This document shows, in pieces, positions 6,531 to 15,116 of a stretch of DNA of 19,274 bases; within the stretch, counting starts at the first letter, position 1; every line of letters begins with the position of its first letter. A program made the position numbers and the translations under genes. The stretch is taken from positions 1 to 19,274 of the forward strand of contig CAMOGS010000001.1 in NCBI GenBank assembly GCA_946614255.1. The letters are read 5' to 3'. Source of the DNA: UBA3871 sp002392265 (GTDB lineage Bacteria > Bacillota > Clostridia > Peptostreptococcales > Anaerovoracaceae). Below the pieces are notes generated by a model. The model was not told where the DNA came from. It did not search any database and was given only the letters and a program-made list of their open reading frames with translations.

Positions 6531-7939
6531 TTAATCTTGCAAATTGCAATCAGATACATTGCATAGGAATAGGCGGAATCGGAGTTTCGGCTATCGCTGA
6601 AATACTGCTCTCCAGAGGAAAGACCGTAACGGGTTCGGATATGAAGGAATCCGCAATGACGGACCGTTTAATCGAGCAGGGTGCAATTGTTTATCTCGGA
6701 CACAGAGAAAAGAATGTTGAAGGCGCAGACCTGGTTATCTACACCAATGCGGTGAGCACCGATAATCCGGAGCTAAAGCGCGCAAAGGAGCTGGGAATCC
6801 CGGCAGTTACGAGGGCAGAAGCGCTCGGCGCACTGATGACCGAATACAGCTACAGCATCGCAATCTCGGGAACTCACGGAAAGACGACCACGACATCGAT
6901 GGTATCCCTGATATTAAAGAGAGCAGCCTTTGACCCGACTATTCTGGTGGGCGGAACTCTCAGCGAACTGGGCGGAAACGTGGCCGTAGGCAAAGGCGAG
7001 TATTTCGTTACGGAGGCTTGCGAATACATGGACAGCTTCCTTTCACTTTCGCCAAAAATCGAGATTATCCTGAATATCGATTCCGACCATCTGGATTATT
7101 TCAAGGATATAAACCATATAACCAGGTCATTTGATAAGTTCGCAAGCTATGTGCCTGAGGACGGAATGATTGTCGCATACGACGCAAATCCTTTCGTTCA
7201 CAGTGTTATAAAGGGAAAGCCGGGAGTTGTTACATTCGGTCTTTCCGATAACTGCGACTACTTTGCTGAAAACATCGAATGGACAGACGAGGGCAGACCT
7301 GTATTTGATGTCTGCACCGGCGGAGAGGGCAAGGAAAAAAAGCGCCTCGGCAGAGTGCAGCTGGCGGTACCCGGCGAGCACAATATATTAAATGCCCTCG
7401 CAGCCTTTGCATGCTGTCACAGACTCGATGCGCCGGTTGATGTAATCATTGAAACCCTTCATGAATTTACCGGCACAGACAGAAGATTCGACATAACGGG
7501 CACGACGGAAGCCGGCGTGCAGGTAATAGACGACTATGCTCACCACCCGACTGAAATCAAGGCGACTCTCGCAGCTGCCTCAAAGATACCGCACAACCTT
7601 TTATGGTGCTGCTTCCAGCCGCATACTTACACCAGGACCCTGGCACTCTTTGATCAGTTTGCGGATGCGTTTGCAGATGCCGATGTACTCGTTCTAGCGG
7701 AAATCTATGCCGCACGGGAAAAGAACATATATAAAATCAGCTCCGAAAAGCTGGCCGAAGAGATTCGTTCAAAGCATCCGAGCAAGGCTGTTGTATTTAT
7801 TCCGACCTTTGAGGAGATTGCCGATTACGTGTACGAGCATGCGAAAAAGGGCGATGTCGTTCTGACAATGGGCGCAGGGGATATTTACAAAGTCGGAGAA
7901 CTGATACTAAACAAGGATTTTGAGGAGATAAAGAAGTAA
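6527..7939 (+). CDS. murC: UDP-N-acetylmuramate--L-alanine ligase
   Basis: Cytoplasmic Mur ligase that adds L-alanine to UDP-MurNAc with ATP, the first amino acid of the peptidoglycan stem. 470 residues. The Rossmann domain opens with HCIGIGGIGVSAIAE (11-25); the ATP loop is SGTHGKTTTTS (114-124); EACEYMDSFL (163-172), NIDSDHLDYF (183-192), PGEHNILNALAAF (282-294), FTGTDRRFD (314-322) and DDYAHHPTEIKATL (335-348) are all typical of MurC rather than MurD/E/F. It starts with TTG at 6527, preceded by GGAGG at 6513-6517 (9 bases), inside the end of coaBC. Its location beside coaBC rather than in a dcw cluster is unusual relative to E. coli but not unknown. The next gene begins one base after its stop. 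Confidence 0.97.
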   Translation: MINLANCNQIHCIGIGGIGVSAIAEILLSRGKTVTGSDMKESAMTDRLIEQGAIVYLGHREKNVEGADLVIYTNAVSTDNPELKRAKELGIPAVTRAEALGALMTEYSYSIAISGTHGKTTTTSMVSLILKRAAFDPTILVGGTLSELGGNVAVGKGEYFVTEACEYMDSFLSLSPKIEIILNIDSDHLDYFKDINHITRSFDKFASYVPEDGMIVAYDANPFVHSVIKGKPGVVTFGLSDNCDYFAENIEWTDEGRPVFDVCTGGEGKEKKRLGRVQLAVPGEHNILNALAAFACCHRLDAPVDVIIETLHEFTGTDRRFDITGTTEAGVQVIDDYAHHPTEIKATLAAASKIPHNLLWCCFQPHTYTRTLALFDQFADAFADADVLVLAEIYAAREKNIYKISSEKLAEEIRSKHPSKAVVFIPTFEEIADYVYEHAKKGDVVLTMGAGDIYKVGELILNKDFEEIKK

Positions 7940-7940
7940 T

Positions 7941-8645
7941 ATGACATACGAAGAATATCAGGCAAAGGAAGCCAAAAGACTCGAGATTGTGATGAAGCAT
8001 ATGGAAAACGGTGTCGAGTTTATTGACATATATCAGGCATATATTGACGAGACCGTTAAAATCGGAAAGGGCACCGTCATCTATCCATGCGTAGTTTTGC
8101 AGGGTAACACCGAAATCGGCGAAAACTGCCTGATTGGTCAAAACAGCCGCATAGTTGACAGTAAAATCGGAAACGGCACAGATGTGCAGTCTTCGGTTAT
8201 TTTGGAATCGACCGTGGGCGAAGAGACTCACGTGGGGCCGTTTGCTTATATGAGACCGAACAGCCACGTCGGCAGCCACTGCAAGGTGGGGGATTTTGTG
8301 GAAGTCAAGAACTCCAGCATGGGCGACGGCGCAAAGGCAAGCCATCTGACTTACATCGGAGACTCCGATGTGGGGCGTGATGTAAATCTGGGTTGCGGTG
8401 TAGTATTCGTAAACTACAACGGCCACAGCAAGTCGCGCTGCACGGTGGAGGACGGAGCCTTCATAGGATGCAACACAAACCTTGTGGCACCTGTAAAGGT
8501 CGGCGAAAAGGCTTACATAGCTGCAGGCAGCACCGTTACACGCGATGTGCCGGCGGGAGCGCTTCGTATCAGCAGGGCCAGAGAGCAAAAAGATATCGAG
8601 GGCTATGTTGAACGTACGGGCATACTCAAAAAAGAGAAAAAATAG
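7941..8645 (+). CDS. glmU: Stand-alone GlmU acetyltransferase domain (glucosamine-1-phosphate N-acetyltransferase)
   Basis: 234 residues that correspond to the linker helix plus left-handed beta-helix C-terminal half of GlmU (normally about 450 residues). 'KHMENGVEFIDIYQAYID' (19-36), RPNSHVGSHCKVGDFVE (105-121), KASHLTYIGD (132-141, catalytic His135), NLGCGVVFVNYNG (149-161), DGAFIGCNTNLVAPVKVG (171-188) and AGSTVTRDVP (195-204) match GlmU almost word for word, including Arg105, Lys123 and Tyr138 of the active site. The N-terminal uridyltransferase domain (about 220 residues, LAAGxGTRM loop) is absent and is not found upstream, where murC ends one base before. The product should acetylate GlcN-1-P with acetyl-CoA; GlcNAc-1-P uridylylation must be encoded elsewhere. 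NYDG is NYNG here. It occupies the gcaD (glmU) position next to prs, as in Bacillus. About ten hexapeptide turns are visible. Function is well supported. Confidence 0.9.
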   Translation: MTYEEYQAKEAKRLEIVMKHMENGVEFIDIYQAYIDETVKIGKGTVIYPCVVLQGNTEIGENCLIGQNSRIVDSKIGNGTDVQSSVILESTVGEETHVGPFAYMRPNSHVGSHCKVGDFVEVKNSSMGDGAKASHLTYIGDSDVGRDVNLGCGVVFVNYNGHSKSRCTVEDGAFIGCNTNLVAPVKVGEKAYIAAGSTVTRDVPAGALRISRAREQKDIEGYVERTGILKKEKK

Positions 8646-8656
8646 TTAGACTTACC

Positions 8657-8685
8657 TTGAATTTTATGCGGCCTTGTGATAAAGT
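8657..8685 (+). promoter_or_regulatory. Possible internal promoter for prs
   Basis: TTGAAT (8657-8662), a 17-base spacer ending TGA, and TAAAGT (8680-8685), which gives an extended TGn -10. There is no clear terminator between glmU and prs, so prs may be both co-transcribed and separately started. The 119-base gap contains this element, the hairpin at 8693-8721 and the prs ribosome-binding site. Confidence 0.45.
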
Positions 8686-8692
8686 CAAAGTG

Positions 8693-8721
8693 TCGCCCTG
8701 CGCATGGAAGACGCAGAGCGA
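8693..8721 (+). other. Hairpin in the prs leader
   Basis: TCGC-C-CTGCG (8693-8702) and CGCAG-A-GCGA (8712-8721) pair as 4 + 5 bp with one C/A mismatch around a 9-base loop. No T-run follows, so it is not a terminator. It could stabilise the message or be a regulatory structure; it could also be chance. Confidence 0.35.
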
Positions 8722-8764
8722 ACATTATCTAACAAAAAGTTTTATATGTATATAGGAGAGGGAA

Positions 8765-9715
8765 ATGAAAGCAGGAGCATTTACAGATTTCAAAGTATTC
8801 GCAGGAAATTCACATCCTGAGCTGGCAGAGGAGATTGCCTCTATTATGGGCAAGCCACTGGGCAAGGCCACGGTAAACACATTCAGCGATGGTGAAATTT
8901 CAGTTAACTTATGGGAAACCGTCAGAGGTGTTGATTGCTATATCGTGCAGTCGACATGCGATCCGGTAAACAATAACCTTATGGAATTACTCATCATGGT
9001 TGACGCCATGAAGAGAGCTTCTGCAGGCAGAATAAACGCAGTTATTCCTTATTACGGATATGCGCGTCAGGACCGCAAGACAAAGGCCAGAGACCCAATC
9101 ACAGCAAAGCTGGTTGCAGACCTTTTGGTTGCAGCAGGCGTTGACAGAGTCGTTACAATGGACCTTCACGCAGCTCAGATTCAGGGATATTTCAATATTC
9201 CGGTTGACCACCTCGTAGGCATGCCTATTCTGGTAAAGTACTACAAGGAAAAGAATCTTGACAATCTCGTAGTCGTATCGCCTGACCACGGCAGCGTTTC
9301 GAGAGCGAGAAACGTAGCTCAGTTCCTTAACTGTCCTATCGCAATCGTTGACAAGCGCAGACCGGAGCCTAACAAGAGCGAAATCATGAACATCATCGGT
9401 AACATCGAGGGCAAAAACTGCATCCTGATCGACGATATGATTGATACTGCGGGAACTATTACAAATGCGGCTAATGCGCTGAAGGAACTCGGAGCAAAGG
9501 CTGTCTTTGCCGGTGCAACACACCCAATCCTCTCCGGCCCGGCAATTGAGAGAATCGAAAATTCAGCTATTGAGGAGCTGGTGCTTCTCAATACTACTCC
9601 TATTCCGGAAGAAAAGAAGATCGGAAAGATAAAGGTTCTTTCCGTAGCACCTCTCTTTGCAGAGGCAATGATTAGAATCTTTACAAACGATTCCATCAGC
9701 AAGTTATTTGACTAA
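8765..9715 (+). CDS. prs: Ribose-phosphate pyrophosphokinase (PRPP synthetase), class I
   Basis: Makes PRPP from ribose-5-phosphate and ATP for purine, pyrimidine, histidine and NAD synthesis. 316 residues, the standard length. NTFSDGEISVNLWETVRG (38-55), IPYYGYARQDRKTKARDPIT (94-113), the DLHAAQIQGYF loop with His135, VSPDHGSVSRAR (171-182), VDKRRPEPN with Lys197 (195-203), and the PRPP/ribose-5-P loop LIDDMIDTAGTI (221-232) are all intact. Start supported by AGGAGAGGG directly upstream. It lies after glmU as in Bacillus, and its product is the effector sensed by PurR encoded on the other side of the window. A hairpin follows at 9722-9746. Confidence 0.98.
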   Translation: MKAGAFTDFKVFAGNSHPELAEEIASIMGKPLGKATVNTFSDGEISVNLWETVRGVDCYIVQSTCDPVNNNLMELLIMVDAMKRASAGRINAVIPYYGYARQDRKTKARDPITAKLVADLLVAAGVDRVVTMDLHAAQIQGYFNIPVDHLVGMPILVKYYKEKNLDNLVVVSPDHGSVSRARNVAQFLNCPIAIVDKRRPEPNKSEIMNIIGNIEGKNCILIDDMIDTAGTITNAANALKELGAKAVFAGATHPILSGPAIERIENSAIEELVLLNTTPIPEEKKIGKIKVLSVAPLFAEAMIRIFTNDSISKLFD

Positions 9716-9721
9716 ACAGAC

Positions 9722-9746
9722 CGGGCGCGAGATATCTTTGCGCCCG
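9722..9746 (+). terminator. Weak or partial rho-independent terminator between prs and pth
   Basis: CGGGCGC (9722-9728) and GCGCCCG (9740-9746) form a GC-rich 7-bp stem with an 11-base loop that itself contains the palindrome AGATATCT. It is followed by ATTTTAATATTT, an interrupted U-tract, so read-through into pth 25 bases later is likely. It starts 6 bases after the prs stop. Confidence 0.6.
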
Positions 9747-9771
9747 ATTTTAATATTTACAGAGGTTTACA

Positions 9772-10389
9772 ATGTATGTAATTGCGGGCCTGGGCAATCC
9801 GGGGAAACAATATGAACAGACGCATCACAATATGGGCTTTATCACCATCGATTATCTGGCTGAAAAGCTCGGCATCAGCGTGAACAAAATCAAGTTCAAA
9901 GCCCTGACCGCCGAGACGGTATATAACGGCCAAAAGATAGTTCTTTTAAAGCCTCAGACATACATGAACCTCTCCGGAGAATCCATCAGAGAGATTGTAC
10001 AGTTTTACAAGCTGCCGCCCGAAAATCTGATTGTAATCTATGACGACATAGACCTCGACACGGGTAAAATTCGGATTCGTGCAAAGGGATCGGCCGGTAC
10101 GCACAACGGTATGAGGAACATCGTATTCCAGCTGCAGACCGATGAATTTCCGAGAATCAGAATCGGAATTCGCGGAGGAATGTCGGAAAAGATGCAGCTG
10201 AGGGATTTTGTTACCGGAGGTTTTACAAAGGAAGAGGTGCCACTCCTCGAGGACGCTGTTTCGCGCGCAGCAGATGCTGTGCTTTGTTATGTCAGCGAAG
10301 GCATAAACACGTGTATGAATAAATACAACGTTCGCGATAAAAAACCGAAGGAACCAAAAGAGGAAAAGGATGAACAAGCGACCGATTAA
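9772..10389 (+). CDS. pth: Peptidyl-tRNA hydrolase
   Basis: Frees tRNA from peptidyl-tRNA that drops off the ribosome. 205 residues, of which the last 15 or so are a charged K/E-rich tail (about 189-203) beyond the usual core. Active-site parts: AGLGNPG with Asn9, YEQTHHNMGF with catalytic His19, KPQTYMNLSG with Asn66, DDIDL with Asp92, and AGTHNGMRN with Asn112. The common TRHN is THHN here, a change at the residue before the catalytic His, so probably tolerated. AGAGG lies 5-6 bases before the ATG. In Bacillus the ctc ribosomal protein gene sits between prs and pth; it is missing here. The 3' end overlaps the start of mfd by 20 bases. Confidence 0.96.
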   Translation: MYVIAGLGNPGKQYEQTHHNMGFITIDYLAEKLGISVNKIKFKALTAETVYNGQKIVLLKPQTYMNLSGESIREIVQFYKLPPENLIVIYDDIDLDTGKIRIRAKGSAGTHNGMRNIVFQLQTDEFPRIRIGIRGGMSEKMQLRDFVTGGFTKEEVPLLEDAVSRAADAVLCYVSEGINTCMNKYNVRDKKPKEPKEEKDEQATD

Positions 10390-13300
10390 TATATCAGGCA
10401 TATCCGAGAGCAGAGTCGCTCCGGTGGCTGCCGATAAAGCAAAATCAAATGCACAGGCCCTGATCATAGTCTCCAGCGCCACCAGGGCAAAGAGACTGGC
10501 TGAGGACCTTGCTTTTTTTGCCGATAAAAGAATATATGTCGTACCCGAAGAGGAAGGTGTCTTTCTGCATTACGAGGCGAGGTCCAGAGAACAGCTTTTC
10601 GCCAGGATGAAGGCCCTGAAAGCTCTGCGCTCCGGTGAGGAATGCATTGTTATCGCTCCTGCTACCGCTGCGGTAAAGAGACTGCCGCCACCATCCGTTT
10701 TTGAGGAGGCTTCTGTCAGGATTGAGCGGGGAGGCGAGGTAAGCCTTTCGGATGTAAAGGAAAAGCTTGCGGGAATGGGCTACGAAAGAGTTGCGATAAT
10801 CGAAAGCCGCGGCCAGTTTTCCGTCAGGGGCTCGATTATCGATGTTTTTGCCGTAGATGCGGAAAACCCTTACAGAGTGGAGCTCTTTGACACAGAGGTC
10901 GATTCCATCCGGTCCTTTGACATAGACACGCAGAGATCGGAGGAAAATCTCAAATACATCGAAATCTATCCTGCTGAGCAGCTGATAAGGAATGAAGAGA
11001 CCTTTACCTCGGCCGCAAAGCTGCTTGAAAGCGAGTACACAAAGTATATAAAAAAGATAGGACCTTGCGAGGCGGCAGACAAGCTGTCAAGACGCAGGGA
11101 CGAGCTTTCGGAATACATAAAGACCGAAACAAATATCCAGCTTTTGGAAAACTATCTGCACTATTTCTTTAAGGAACCGTCCTTCATCTGGGATTATGCA
11201 GGGGACGATACCGTAATAATGGTGGATGACCCCATAAGATGCCATGAGGTTTTGGAGCTTCGCGACAGAGAGCTTACCGATGACTTCCGCGTAATGACGG
11301 ACGAAGGCTATGTTATTCCAAAGGACTTTGAGGTATTTGCAGGCAAAAAAGAATTCTGCGATATCTACAGAAAAGAGGGCGTATATGTATTTACGCCGCT
11401 GACTCAGAATATAAAGGAAATCAGTGCTTATGAGCAGGTGTTCGGCATGCAGTCCAGACAAACTCCGATTTTTGCGGGTCATATGGATATGCTTGAGTCC
11501 GAGCTAAAGCTCTATGTAAAAAACGGTTACAAGGTTACGATAGTATGCTCTTCAAAGGACAGGCTCGAGAATCTGCGGGACTTCCTGGACAGGGCCGGGC
11601 TCGAGAAAAAGGTCTGGCTAAAGGAGGGCAAGCTTTCGAGCGGGATTGAATATCCTCTCGAAAAGCGCTGCTGGATCAGCGACAGCGACATATTCAGCGA
11701 AAAGAAGCGCACGGGTCGAAAGACAAGACCTAAAAACGCAAAGCCCGTTTCAAGCTTTGCGGATTTGCGCGTGGGGGATTATGTCGTACATGAAAATCAC
11801 GGAATAGGAAAGTTTTCCGGTATTGAAAAGATTACCATCGAGGGTAATTCAAAGGATTATATAAAAATTAAATATGCCGGAAGCGATGTGCTGTATGTGC
11901 CTGTAGAGCAGATGGACATCGTCCAGAAATACAGCGGCGCTGATGATGGCGTACCAAAGATAAACAAGCTTTCGGGAAGCGAATGGAAAGCCACAAAGGC
12001 TAGGGCAAAGGCAGCCATCGCAGATATGGCAAGCGAGCTTTTACAGCTTTCGGCGGCAAGGAAGTCCGAGCCGGGCTTTGCCTTTTCAAAGGATAACGAG
12101 TGGCAGCATCAGTTCGAGGAAAGCTTTCCCTTTGCGGAGACAGACGACCAGCTTCGCTGCATAGCCGAGATCAAAAAGGACATGGAAAGTCCAAATGCAA
12201 TGGACAGGCTCCTTTGCGGAGATGTGGGCTACGGCAAGACCGAGGTTGCTGCGCGCGCACTTTTCAAATGTGTATGCGACGGCAAGCAGGCAGCTGTGCT
12301 GGTGCCTACGACTCTTCTTGCAAATCAGCACTACTACACTCTGAAGGAGCGCTTCGAAAAGTTCCCGTTCAAGGTAGAGGTCATGTCGAGGTTCCGCAGC
12401 GAAAAGCAGCAAAGCGAGATAGCAAGCGCAATCGGCAGAGGCACGGTAGATGTTGTAATCGGCACACACAGGCTTCTCTCAAAGGATGTTAAATTCAAAA
12501 ACCTCGGACTTTTGGTGGTCGATGAGGAGCAGAGATTCGGTGTCCAGCACAAGGAAGCCATAAAGATGCTCAAAAACAATGTCGACGTACTGACTCTTTC
12601 GGCTACTCCGATACCGAGGACGCTACACATGTCACTGGTGGGAATACGCGATATGTCGGTTATCGAAGAGCCGCCTGAGGAAAGGTATCCCGTTCAGACC
12701 TATGTAATTGAAGAGGAAGACCAGATTATCCGTGAGGTTATCGAAAGAGAGCTCGCCAGAGACGGACAGGTATATGTACTCTACAATAAAGTCAGGGGAA
12801 TATCAAAGGTAGCAAGCAGAATCGCAGAGCTCGTTCCTGAGGCAAGGGTTGCCGTAGGACACGGCCAGATGAAGGAAAACGAGCTTGAAAAAATAATGAT
12901 AGACTTCATAAACGGGGAAAGTGATGTCCTGGTTTCGACCACGATAATCGAATCCGGAATCGACATCCCAAATGCAAACACAATCCTGATTCTCGATGCC
13001 GATAAACTGGGGCTGGCACAGCTTTACCAGCTTCGCGGCAGAGTGGGGCGTTCAAGCAGAATAGCGTATGCTTATCTGATGTATAAAAAGGATTCGGTGC
13101 TTTCGGAGACTGCGGAAAAGAGACTGCGTGCCATAAAGGAATTTACCGAGTTTGGCGCGGGCTTCAAGGTGGCGATGAGGGACTTGGAAATTCGCGGTGC
13201 CGGGAACCTGCTCGGAACAGAGCAGCATGGGCACATGCTTGATGTGGGGTATGAGCTTTACTGCAAGCTTGTTGATGATGCCGTGAGGGCACTTTCGGGC

Positions 13301-13762
13301 GAAGTGGTAAATCCTGACCGCGAGGAAGCTACAATCGAGATACGCACAGGCGCATATATTCCTGACACATATATTTCGGATGAGGTTGTAAAGCTTCAGA
13401 TGTATAAAAAGATTGCGCTCGTCGAAAGCGAAGAGGACGAGGACGAGATTCTTGACGAAATGCTCGACAGGTTCGGCGATGTGCCTTTGGAGACGGTCAA
13501 CCTGACAAAGGTGAGCCGAATCAGATCTCTTGCGGAAGGCCTCTGCATCACCAGAGTTGCGGAGGAAAAGGATTCAAAGGGTACACGCATAGTATTTTTC
13601 TTTGCGCAGGAGAATCCGCTGAATCCGGAAAGACTGATGAATCTGTCCGCAGCCTTTGGGTCGCGCGTCTTCATTCACGGCGGTGTGAAGCCTTTTATCA
13701 GATATTCCGTGGAAAAGGACAAGCTGCGTGAGACAATCGGAGTGCTCGAAGCCTTGAAATAA
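10370..13762 (+). CDS. mfd: Transcription-repair coupling factor Mfd
   Basis: A DNA translocase that pushes stalled RNA polymerase off damaged templates and recruits UvrA. 1130 residues, close to the usual 1150. From N to C: a UvrB-like region (GQFSVRGSIIDVF near 145-157); the RNA-polymerase-interacting CarD-like domain from 463 (FADLRVGDYVVHENHGIGKF) to about 525; the RecG-like helicase with Walker A GDVGYGKT (617-624), DEEQ (718-721), LSATPIPRT (743-751), STTIIESGID and QLRGRVGR (887-894); then the TRCF C-terminal domain (about 985-1080). No frame break is seen. The ATG at 10370 lies inside the end of pth, with AGAGG 6 bases upstream in the pth reading frame, implying coupled translation. 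The spoVT gene that follows mfd in Bacillus is absent. Confidence 0.98.
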   Translation: MNKRPINISGISESRVAPVAADKAKSNAQALIIVSSATRAKRLAEDLAFFADKRIYVVPEEEGVFLHYEARSREQLFARMKALKALRSGEECIVIAPATAAVKRLPPPSVFEEASVRIERGGEVSLSDVKEKLAGMGYERVAIIESRGQFSVRGSIIDVFAVDAENPYRVELFDTEVDSIRSFDIDTQRSEENLKYIEIYPAEQLIRNEETFTSAAKLLESEYTKYIKKIGPCEAADKLSRRRDELSEYIKTETNIQLLENYLHYFFKEPSFIWDYAGDDTVIMVDDPIRCHEVLELRDRELTDDFRVMTDEGYVIPKDFEVFAGKKEFCDIYRKEGVYVFTPLTQNIKEISAYEQVFGMQSRQTPIFAGHMDMLESELKLYVKNGYKVTIVCSSKDRLENLRDFLDRAGLEKKVWLKEGKLSSGIEYPLEKRCWISDSDIFSEKKRTGRKTRPKNAKPVSSFADLRVGDYVVHENHGIGKFSGIEKITIEGNSKDYIKIKYAGSDVLYVPVEQMDIVQKYSGADDGVPKINKLSGSEWKATKARAKAAIADMASELLQLSAARKSEPGFAFSKDNEWQHQFEESFPFAETDDQLRCIAEIKKDMESPNAMDRLLCGDVGYGKTEVAARALFKCVCDGKQAAVLVPTTLLANQHYYTLKERFEKFPFKVEVMSRFRSEKQQSEIASAIGRGTVDVVIGTHRLLSKDVKFKNLGLLVVDEEQRFGVQHKEAIKMLKNNVDVLTLSATPIPRTLHMSLVGIRDMSVIEEPPEERYPVQTYVIEEEDQIIREVIERELARDGQVYVLYNKVRGISKVASRIAELVPEARVAVGHGQMKENELEKIMIDFINGESDVLVSTTIIESGIDIPNANTILILDADKLGLAQLYQLRGRVGRSSRIAYAYLMYKKDSVLSETAEKRLRAIKEFTEFGAGFKVAMRDLEIRGAGNLLGTEQHGHMLDVGYELYCKLVDDAVRALSGEVVNPDREEATIEIRTGAYIPDTYISDEVVKLQMYKKIALVESEEDEDEILDEMLDRFGDVPLETVNLTKVSRIRSLAEGLCITRVAEEKDSKGTRIVFFFAQENPLNPERLMNLSAAFGSRVFIHGGVKPFIRYSVEKDKLRETIGVLEALK

Positions 13763-13782
13763 ATAGGCATATAGTGTAAAAT
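13754..13782 (+). promoter_or_regulatory. Predicted promoter for the amidohydrolase gene
   Basis: TTGAAA (13754-13759) at the very end of mfd, a 17-base spacer and TAAAAT (13777-13782), matching consensus at 5/6 in each box. The RNA would start near 13789, 35 bases before the ATG at 13824, suggesting that a new transcription unit starts here. Confidence 0.6.
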
Positions 13783-13823
13783 CAAAGCACGTGTTAAGAT
13801 TATTTAGAGAATAGGAGGGAAAG

Positions 13824-15110
13824 ATGTTATTCAAAAATATTACCATTCTCGATGAAAATCTCGAAGTCAGAGAAAATATGTATGTGGGCATCACAAAGGA
13901 CCGCATTTCGTATATAGGGGAAAAAGAGCCTGCCGAAGATTACGGAAAGGCTTACGACGGAAAGGGAAAGCTACTCATGAGCGGTTTTTTCAACGCTCAT
14001 TCACATTCGCCTATGAGCCTGATGAGAGGCTACGGCGAAAATATGATGCTTCAGGACTGGCTGAATAACCGCATCTGGCCTTTTGAGGACCACCTCGATT
14101 CCAATGCTGTTTATTGGGGAACCATGCTCGATTTGGCAGAGTCCGTGAAATTCGGTACCGTGTCAATTTCGGATATGTACTATTTCTGCCCTGATATGGC
14201 AAAGGCATATTCGGACAGCGGATGCAAGGGAAACATCTCGCGCTCTATTGCGGCATTTGTCGAGGAGGATTTTAAAACCTCCGTGCGCGGAAAGGAATGC
14301 ATCGAGTTCTTTGAAAAGTATCACAACACCGATGAGGGCAGAATAAAGGTTGATATGTCGCTTCATGCGGAATACACCTCCGTTCCGGGAGTTGCAAAGC
14401 AGCTTGCCGATTACATGAAGGAAATCGGTGCAGGCATGCAGGTGCATGTTTCGGAGACAAAGAAGGAGCACGAGGAGTGCATAGGCCGCCACGGAAAGAC
14501 GCCTACCGCATATCTTGCGGATCTCGGAATCTTTGATACAAATGCGACTGCGGCTCACTGCGTCTGGGTTACGCCTGAGGACAGAAGGATTCTGAAGGAA
14601 AAGAATGTTACGGTTGCCTGCAATCCTATCAGCAACCTAAAGCTTGCAAGCGGTGTCTGCAACGCACCTGCGATGCTCAGCGAAGGCATAAATGTTGCAA
14701 TCGGAACAGACTCTGTTGCCAGCAACAACAGCCACAACATCTTTTCGGAGGTGAAAACCTTTGCCCTGATTATGAAGTGCTTTTTTGGCAATCCTACACT
14801 GATTACTCCAAAGCAGGCTATCTATGCCGCAACACGCGCCGGCGCAATTGCTCAGGGCAGACCTGACTGCGGACTTGTAAAGGAAGGGAACAAGGCAGAC
14901 CTCATTGTGGTTGATATTTCAGCAGCAAACATGCAGCCGATTCACGACCTTCTGAGCAATCTCGTTTATTCGGCAAGCGGAGCGGAAATCATGATGACCA
15001 TGATTGATGGAAATGTGCTGTACGAAAACGGTGAATATACCCGCATTGATTTGGAAAAGGCAGTATTCGAAGCAGATGCGGCTAAAAATAAGATATTAAA
15101 GGAACTTTAA
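13824..15110 (+). CDS. mtaD: Amidohydrolase, MTA/SAH deaminase type
   Basis: A 428-residue amidohydrolase-superfamily protein most like 5-methylthioadenosine/S-adenosylhomocysteine deaminase, which deaminates the adenine of MTA, SAH or adenosine-like substrates. Visible metal and substrate residues: NAHSHSPMSLMRG (57-69) with His59 and His61, WPFEDH (85-90), QVHVSETKKEHEEC (206-219) with His208 and Glu211, AAHCVW with His245, and AIGTDSVASNN (292-302) with Asp296. The small beta-sandwich domain is split between the N-terminus (1-50) and the C-terminus (ADLIVVD and after). The AGGAGGG site is 8 bases upstream of the ATG. Related guanine, cytosine and chlorohydrolase deaminases share this pattern, so substrate is inferred. 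It stands where spoVT stands in Bacillus, and the next gene starts 6 bases after its stop. Confidence 0.85.
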   Translation: MLFKNITILDENLEVRENMYVGITKDRISYIGEKEPAEDYGKAYDGKGKLLMSGFFNAHSHSPMSLMRGYGENMMLQDWLNNRIWPFEDHLDSNAVYWGTMLDLAESVKFGTVSISDMYYFCPDMAKAYSDSGCKGNISRSIAAFVEEDFKTSVRGKECIEFFEKYHNTDEGRIKVDMSLHAEYTSVPGVAKQLADYMKEIGAGMQVHVSETKKEHEECIGRHGKTPTAYLADLGIFDTNATAAHCVWVTPEDRRILKEKNVTVACNPISNLKLASGVCNAPAMLSEGINVAIGTDSVASNNSHNIFSEVKTFALIMKCFFGNPTLITPKQAIYAATRAGAIAQGRPDCGLVKEGNKADLIVVDISAANMQPIHDLLSNLVYSASGAEIMMTMIDGNVLYENGEYTRIDLEKAVFEADAAKNKILKEL

Positions 15111-15116
15111 TCATTA

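Noticed and set aside
7797..8588. Long open frame (263 codons) on the minus strand opposite the glmU domain
   Set aside because: It has no ribosome-binding site or recognisable domain and lies opposite a gene with unmistakable GlmU motifs; it is a codon-bias shadow.
9820..9832. Pth with His in place of the usual Arg before the catalytic His (THHN) as a sign of inactivity
   Set aside because: The catalytic His, Asn and Asp residues are all intact and this neighbouring position varies, so an ordinary active enzyme is the simpler reading.
10370..13762. Possible frameshift or truncation in mfd because it overlaps pth
   Set aside because: All domains are present in order in one frame and the length is normal; a 20-base overlap with a ribosome-binding site in pth is ordinary coupling.
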